DNA of 64,000 bases from Ancylobacter mangrovi (GTDB taxonomy: Bacteria > Pseudomonadota > Alphaproteobacteria > Rhizobiales > Xanthobacteraceae): NCBI RefSeq assembly GCF_024752355.1, contig NZ_JANTHZ010000003.1, positions 270,047 through 334,046 on the forward strand, read 5' to 3'. The notes beneath the pieces are model-generated. The model ran no database searches. It was not told the origin of the DNA and saw nothing but the letters and a program-made list of their open reading frames with translations. Positions 61,820-64,000 of this stretch are shown in pieces; position 1 is the stretch's first letter, and each line of letters starts with the position of its first letter. The translations under genes were made by a program, and so were the position numbers.

Positions 61820-61957
61820 TAGGGGACCGTGTTCGCCGCTGACGATGCATGATGTTGCCCAGCAACCCTGTCATAGTCACATTAATTCGCGTTCACATGG
61901 GCTACGTTGGGGCAGGTCACGCGGCCGGGAAATCTTGCCTTTCCGCGCGGCATTACC

Positions 61958-62590
61958 TCAGCTTTCGAACGCCCTGAAGCGGCTGATCTCCAGCCCGTTG
62001 CCGACCGGCACCGGCAGGCTCGCCATGTCGGGCCGGCCGCGCACCGCGTCGAGATAGGCGGCGACGTCCCGCCGTCCCGGGCGGATATTGTCGGCGACGA
62101 TGATGGCGCCGGGATTGAGCTTGGGGGCGAACGCCTCGAGGGCCGGCAAATAGAGCTGGTTGGGCAGGTCGAGCAGGACGAAGTCGAGCCCCGCCGGCAG
62201 ATCGCTGATCATCTCCACCGCGTCGCCGACGCGGAACTCGACATGCTCGGCAAGGCCCGCCTTTGCCGACATCTCGCGGGCGAAGGCGGATTTGTAGTCC
62301 TTCGCCTCCATCGTCACGAGCCGGCCGCCGGAGGCGCGCGCGGCCTCGGCCAGCCAGATGCCGGAATAGCCGTAGGAGGTGCCGAGCTCGAGGATGGCCG
62401 GTGCGCTCAGGCTGCGCGCCAGCAGGTTGATGAAGCGGCCGGTCTGCGGGCCGACGGCGAGGAGCCGGCGGTCGATCCCGCCCTCGGCAGGGCGGGGCGC
62501 ATGGCCCCGCCGCTCCCGTTCGCGCTCGTCCTGCTCGCGTCGGATCATCTCGTGATAGACGTCGAGGACGGCCTCGATCCTGTCGTCCAT
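61958..62590 (-). CDS. SAM-dependent O-methyltransferase
   Basis: This 210-residue class I methyltransferase is related to the O-methyltransferase family 3 protein at 29097-29771. SAM motif I is ILELGTSYGYSGIWLAEAA, the acidic motif II is TMEAKDYKSAFAREM, and the third segment FVLLDLPNQLYLPALEA contains the aspartate of the metal site. VADNIRPG follows. The N-terminus is charged (RREQDERERERRG). The ATG overlaps the PadR stop by one base (TGATG), so the two are coupled. The substrate is unknown. Confidence 0.9.
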   Translation of the reverse strand: MDDRIEAVLDVYHEMIRREQDERERERRGHAPRPAEGGIDRRLLAVGPQTGRFINLLARSLSAPAILELGTSYGYSGIWLAEAARASGGRLVTMEAKDYKSAFAREMSAKAGLAEHVEFRVGDAVEMISDLPAGLDFVLLDLPNQLYLPALEAFAPKLNPGAIIVADNIRPGRRDVAAYLDAVRGRPDMASLPVPVGNGLEISRFRAFES

Positions 62591-63276
62591 CAGCTCTGCT
62601 CGATGGTTTGCGCCGCGGCGTTAAGGGCATCGGCGATGGTGCCGGCGGCGGCCTCGTCGATATCGCCGCGCCGCAGGCGGTGGCGCAGCGCGCGCTTCAG
62701 CGAGTCCATGCCCTCGATCACCGGGTCCGGCACGTCGCCGTGCCGGGAGCCGGGGCCAGCACTGCCGATGCGCGCCAGCAGGGCGTCGAGGGCGGCACGG
62801 TTGGCGGTGAGGAAGGCGGTGCCCTCCTCGGTCGGACCGTAGCGCTTGCGCCCCCCGTCCTCGGCGGCGATGCGGGCATAGCCCATGTCCTCCAGCCAGG
62901 ACAGCGTGGGGTAGATCACGCCCGGGCTCGGGCTGTAGCTGCCGCCCATCCGCGCCTCGATGGCGCGCATCAGCTCGTAGCCGTGGCGCGGCTGCTCGGC
63001 GAGCATGTCCAGCGTCAGCAGCCGCAGCTCGCCATAGTTGAAGGCCCGGTCGCCGCCATGGCGCCGGCGGCCATGGCCGTGACGCTCCGGGCGGTGATGT
63101 TCGGCGTCAGGCCCCTCGGGGCCGCCAGGGCCGCGCCCGTGGCGCCCTTCGCCGTGACGGTCGTGACCGTGTTCGTGATGACCGTGTTCGTGGGGGCCGT
63201 GCCCGCGATGGCGGCCGCGGCGGTGGTGCGGTTCGTGGGAAGGGTGGTCGTCGTGTTCGTTGTCGGTGTGTTTCAT
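62590..63276 (-). CDS. PadR-family regulator with His-rich N-terminus, YqjI-like
   Basis: This 228-residue protein has a histidine-rich N-terminal region (21 His in residues 3-73) followed by a PadR winged helix (NYGELRLLTLDMLAEQPRHG, YELMRAIEARMGGSYSPSPG, VIYPTLSWLEDMGYARI). The PadR core is very like Escherichia coli YqjI, a metal-responsive repressor whose N-terminus is also Cys/His-rich; here there is almost no Cys. Metal (Ni, Fe or Zn) sensing is therefore inferred. ATG 63276 was chosen; the Shine-Dalgarno is poor and palindromes begin eight bases upstream. It couples to an O-methyltransferase, not a YqjH-type reductase. Confidence 0.87.
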   Translation of the reverse strand: MKHTDNEHDDHPSHEPHHRRGRHRGHGPHEHGHHEHGHDRHGEGRHGRGPGGPEGPDAEHHRPERHGHGRRRHGGDRAFNYGELRLLTLDMLAEQPRHGYELMRAIEARMGGSYSPSPGVIYPTLSWLEDMGYARIAAEDGGRKRYGPTEEGTAFLTANRAALDALLARIGSAGPGSRHGDVPDPVIEGMDSLKRALRHRLRRGDIDEAAAGTIADALNAAAQTIEQS

Positions 63277-63283
63277 GCGACGG

Positions 63284-63320
63284 GATATATATCTCGATAT
63301 ATCGTAAATCAAGATATATC
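63284..63320. promoter_or_regulatory. Cluster of ATATAT palindromes, candidate PadR operator
   Basis: Three perfect palindromes lie in 37 bp: GATATATATC (63284-63293), CGATATATCG (63295-63304) and GATATATC (63313-63320). This AT-rich patch is unique in the region and starts eight bases before the PadR start codon. PadR/YqjI-type repressors bind TATAT-rich inverted repeats, so autoregulation is likely. Confidence 0.65.
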
Positions 63321-63416
63321 GAAATATGTCGCGCCACTCGCCCCGATCCGGCGCGGCCCGAGCGCTGAAAAGGCCGGCGGCCGCTGGATTGGCGCGAGGC
63401 GCGGAGCGTGCGCCGG

Positions 63417-63448
63417 AAAAAGTTTCGGGGGCGTCCAGCGCCCCCGAA
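63417..63448 (-). terminator. Rho-independent terminator of the minus-strand dehydrogenase gene
   Basis: TTCGGGGGCG-TCCAG-CGCCCCCGAA (63424-63448) is a perfect 10-bp stem. Read on the minus strand it is followed by ACTTTTTCC (complement of 63415-63423), so it terminates transcription coming from the gene ending at 63480. Confidence 0.85.
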
Positions 63449-63479
63449 TGTCGTCATCGTCCGTGAAATCGATCGCCCG

Positions 63480-64000
63480 TCAGGCGTCGGGCATGACGGT
63501 GTGGTTGGCCATCATCTCCAGCGCCTTGACCAGCGCCGAGTGGTCCCACGCCGCCCCGCCATTGGCCGCACAGGCCGAGAACAGCTGCTGCGCCACCGCG
63601 GTCGCGGGAAGCGCCATCTGCAGCTGGCGCGCCCCGTTCAGCGCCAGGTTCAGGTCCTTCTGGTGCAGCTCGATCCGGAAACCGGGGTCGAAGGTCCGCT
63701 TCACCATCCGCTCGCCATGCACCTCGAGGATCCGCGAATTGGCGAAGCCCCCCATCAGCGCCTGGCGCACCTTGGCCGGGTCCGCCCCCGCCTTGGAGGC
63801 GAATAGCAGCGCCTCGCCCACCGCCTGGATGGTCAGCGCCACGATGATCTGGTTCGCCACCTTGGTGGTCTGACCGTCGCCGTTGCCGCCCACCAGCGTG
63901 ATGTTCTTGCCCATCTTCTCGAACAGCGGCTTCACCGTCTCGAACGCCTTGTCCGGACCGCCGACCATGATGGTCAGCGAGGCCGCCTTGGCCCCGACCT
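63480..64000 (-). CDS. Beta-hydroxyacid dehydrogenase, GlxR/GarR-like (3' part only)
   Basis: This is an NAD(P)-dependent 3-hydroxyacid dehydrogenase, probably 2-hydroxy-3-oxopropionate (tartronate semialdehyde) reductase. The frame is open to the window edge, so the N-terminal Rossmann half is missing. The visible part begins inside ..GAKAASLTIMVGGPDKAFE and contains the catalytic-lysine helix GDGQTTKVANQIIVALTIQAVGEALLFASKAG, FANSRILEVHGERM and the C-terminal FDPGFRIELHQKDLNLAL, all typical of GlxR/GarR. In glyoxylate metabolism it converts tartronate semialdehyde to D-glycerate. A strong terminator follows it. Confidence 0.88.
   Translation of the reverse strand, partial: VGAKAASLTIMVGGPDKAFETVKPLFEKMGKNITLVGGNGDGQTTKVANQIIVALTIQAVGEALLFASKAGADPAKVRQALMGGFANSRILEVHGERMVKRTFDPGFRIELHQKDLNLALNGARQLQMALPATAVAQQLFSACAANGGAAWDHSALVKALEMMANHTVMPDA

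Noticed and set aside
1..64000. Mobile elements, CRISPR arrays, prophage or defence islands
   Set aside because: No transposase, integrase, tandem spaced repeats, structural phage genes, restriction or toxin-antitoxin proteins could be recognised in any frame.

Overview
The window is very GC-rich, with long spurious open frames on both strands, tightly packed operons and many GTG/TTG starts. Gene content (two NtaA-type FMN monooxygenases, ABC and TRAP uptake systems, RND pumps, MmgE/PrpD, SDRs, an Mrp-type antiporter) suggests a metabolically versatile alphaproteobacterium, probably Hyphomicrobiales (for example Xanthobacteraceae). That placement is inference from gene content, not from a marker gene. 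No rRNA, tRNA, CRISPR array, transposase, integrase or phage gene was seen. It looks like ordinary chromosomal accessory metabolism.

Layout. 1-2462: end of a polyamine-type ABC importer (binding-protein tail, two permeases). 2504-3877: an NtaA/DszA-type monooxygenase. 4003-12314 (minus): a compact seven-gene operon with a family-5 binding protein, an MmgE/PrpD protein, two Dpp-type permeases, two Dpp-type ATPases and a fumarase/aspartase-superfamily lyase. 12667-15722: an old yellow enzyme, a second NtaA-type monooxygenase and a GFA protein. 15886-20847: two MFS transporters, a LysR regulator divergent from an aldo/keto reductase, and an SRPBCC protein. 21166-28348: a MarR regulator, then UbiD, TAXI-TRAP binding protein, fused TRAP permease, amidohydrolase and UbiX. 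28365-31733: TetR, O-methyltransferase, SDR and an AI-2E-family membrane protein. 31763-35892 (minus): an RND pump and its lipoprotein adaptor. 36211-41703: an Mrp-like antiporter operon (E, F, G, DUF4040+B, C, D, D'). 41835-46150: a lipoprotein hydrolase, a YXWGXW protein, a GntP permease and a patatin. 46561-54731: an MHS transporter, two AraC regulators, then arginine deiminase between two arginine/ornithine-type antiporters. 54741-57464: LysR and two SDRs. 57487-61819 (minus): a second RND pump with adaptor. 61958-63276 (minus): a His-rich YqjI-like PadR regulator and an O-methyltransferase. 63480-64000 (minus): a partial beta-hydroxyacid dehydrogenase.

Most notable units. (1) The 4003-12314 operon joins an MmgE/PrpD protein (the family of iminodisuccinate epimerase) and an ArgH-like C-N lyase (the superfamily of EDDS and iminodisuccinate lyases) to a dedicated oligopeptide-type importer. 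It is flanked by NtaA/EmoA-family monooxygenases. The best reading is catabolism of an aminopolycarboxylate or related N-substituted amino acid. (2) The MarR-UbiD-TRAP-amidohydrolase-UbiX cluster looks like uptake, hydrolysis and prFMN-dependent decarboxylation of an unknown aromatic or heterocyclic acid. It has a perfect 16-bp palindrome and a degenerate copy in front of ubiD. (3) The antiporter operon lacks a full-length MrpA. (4) The PadR gene carries 21 histidines in its first 73 residues and sits behind a cluster of ATATAT palindromes. Several AT-rich intergenic regions carry unusually clean inverted or direct repeats that are good regulator-site candidates.
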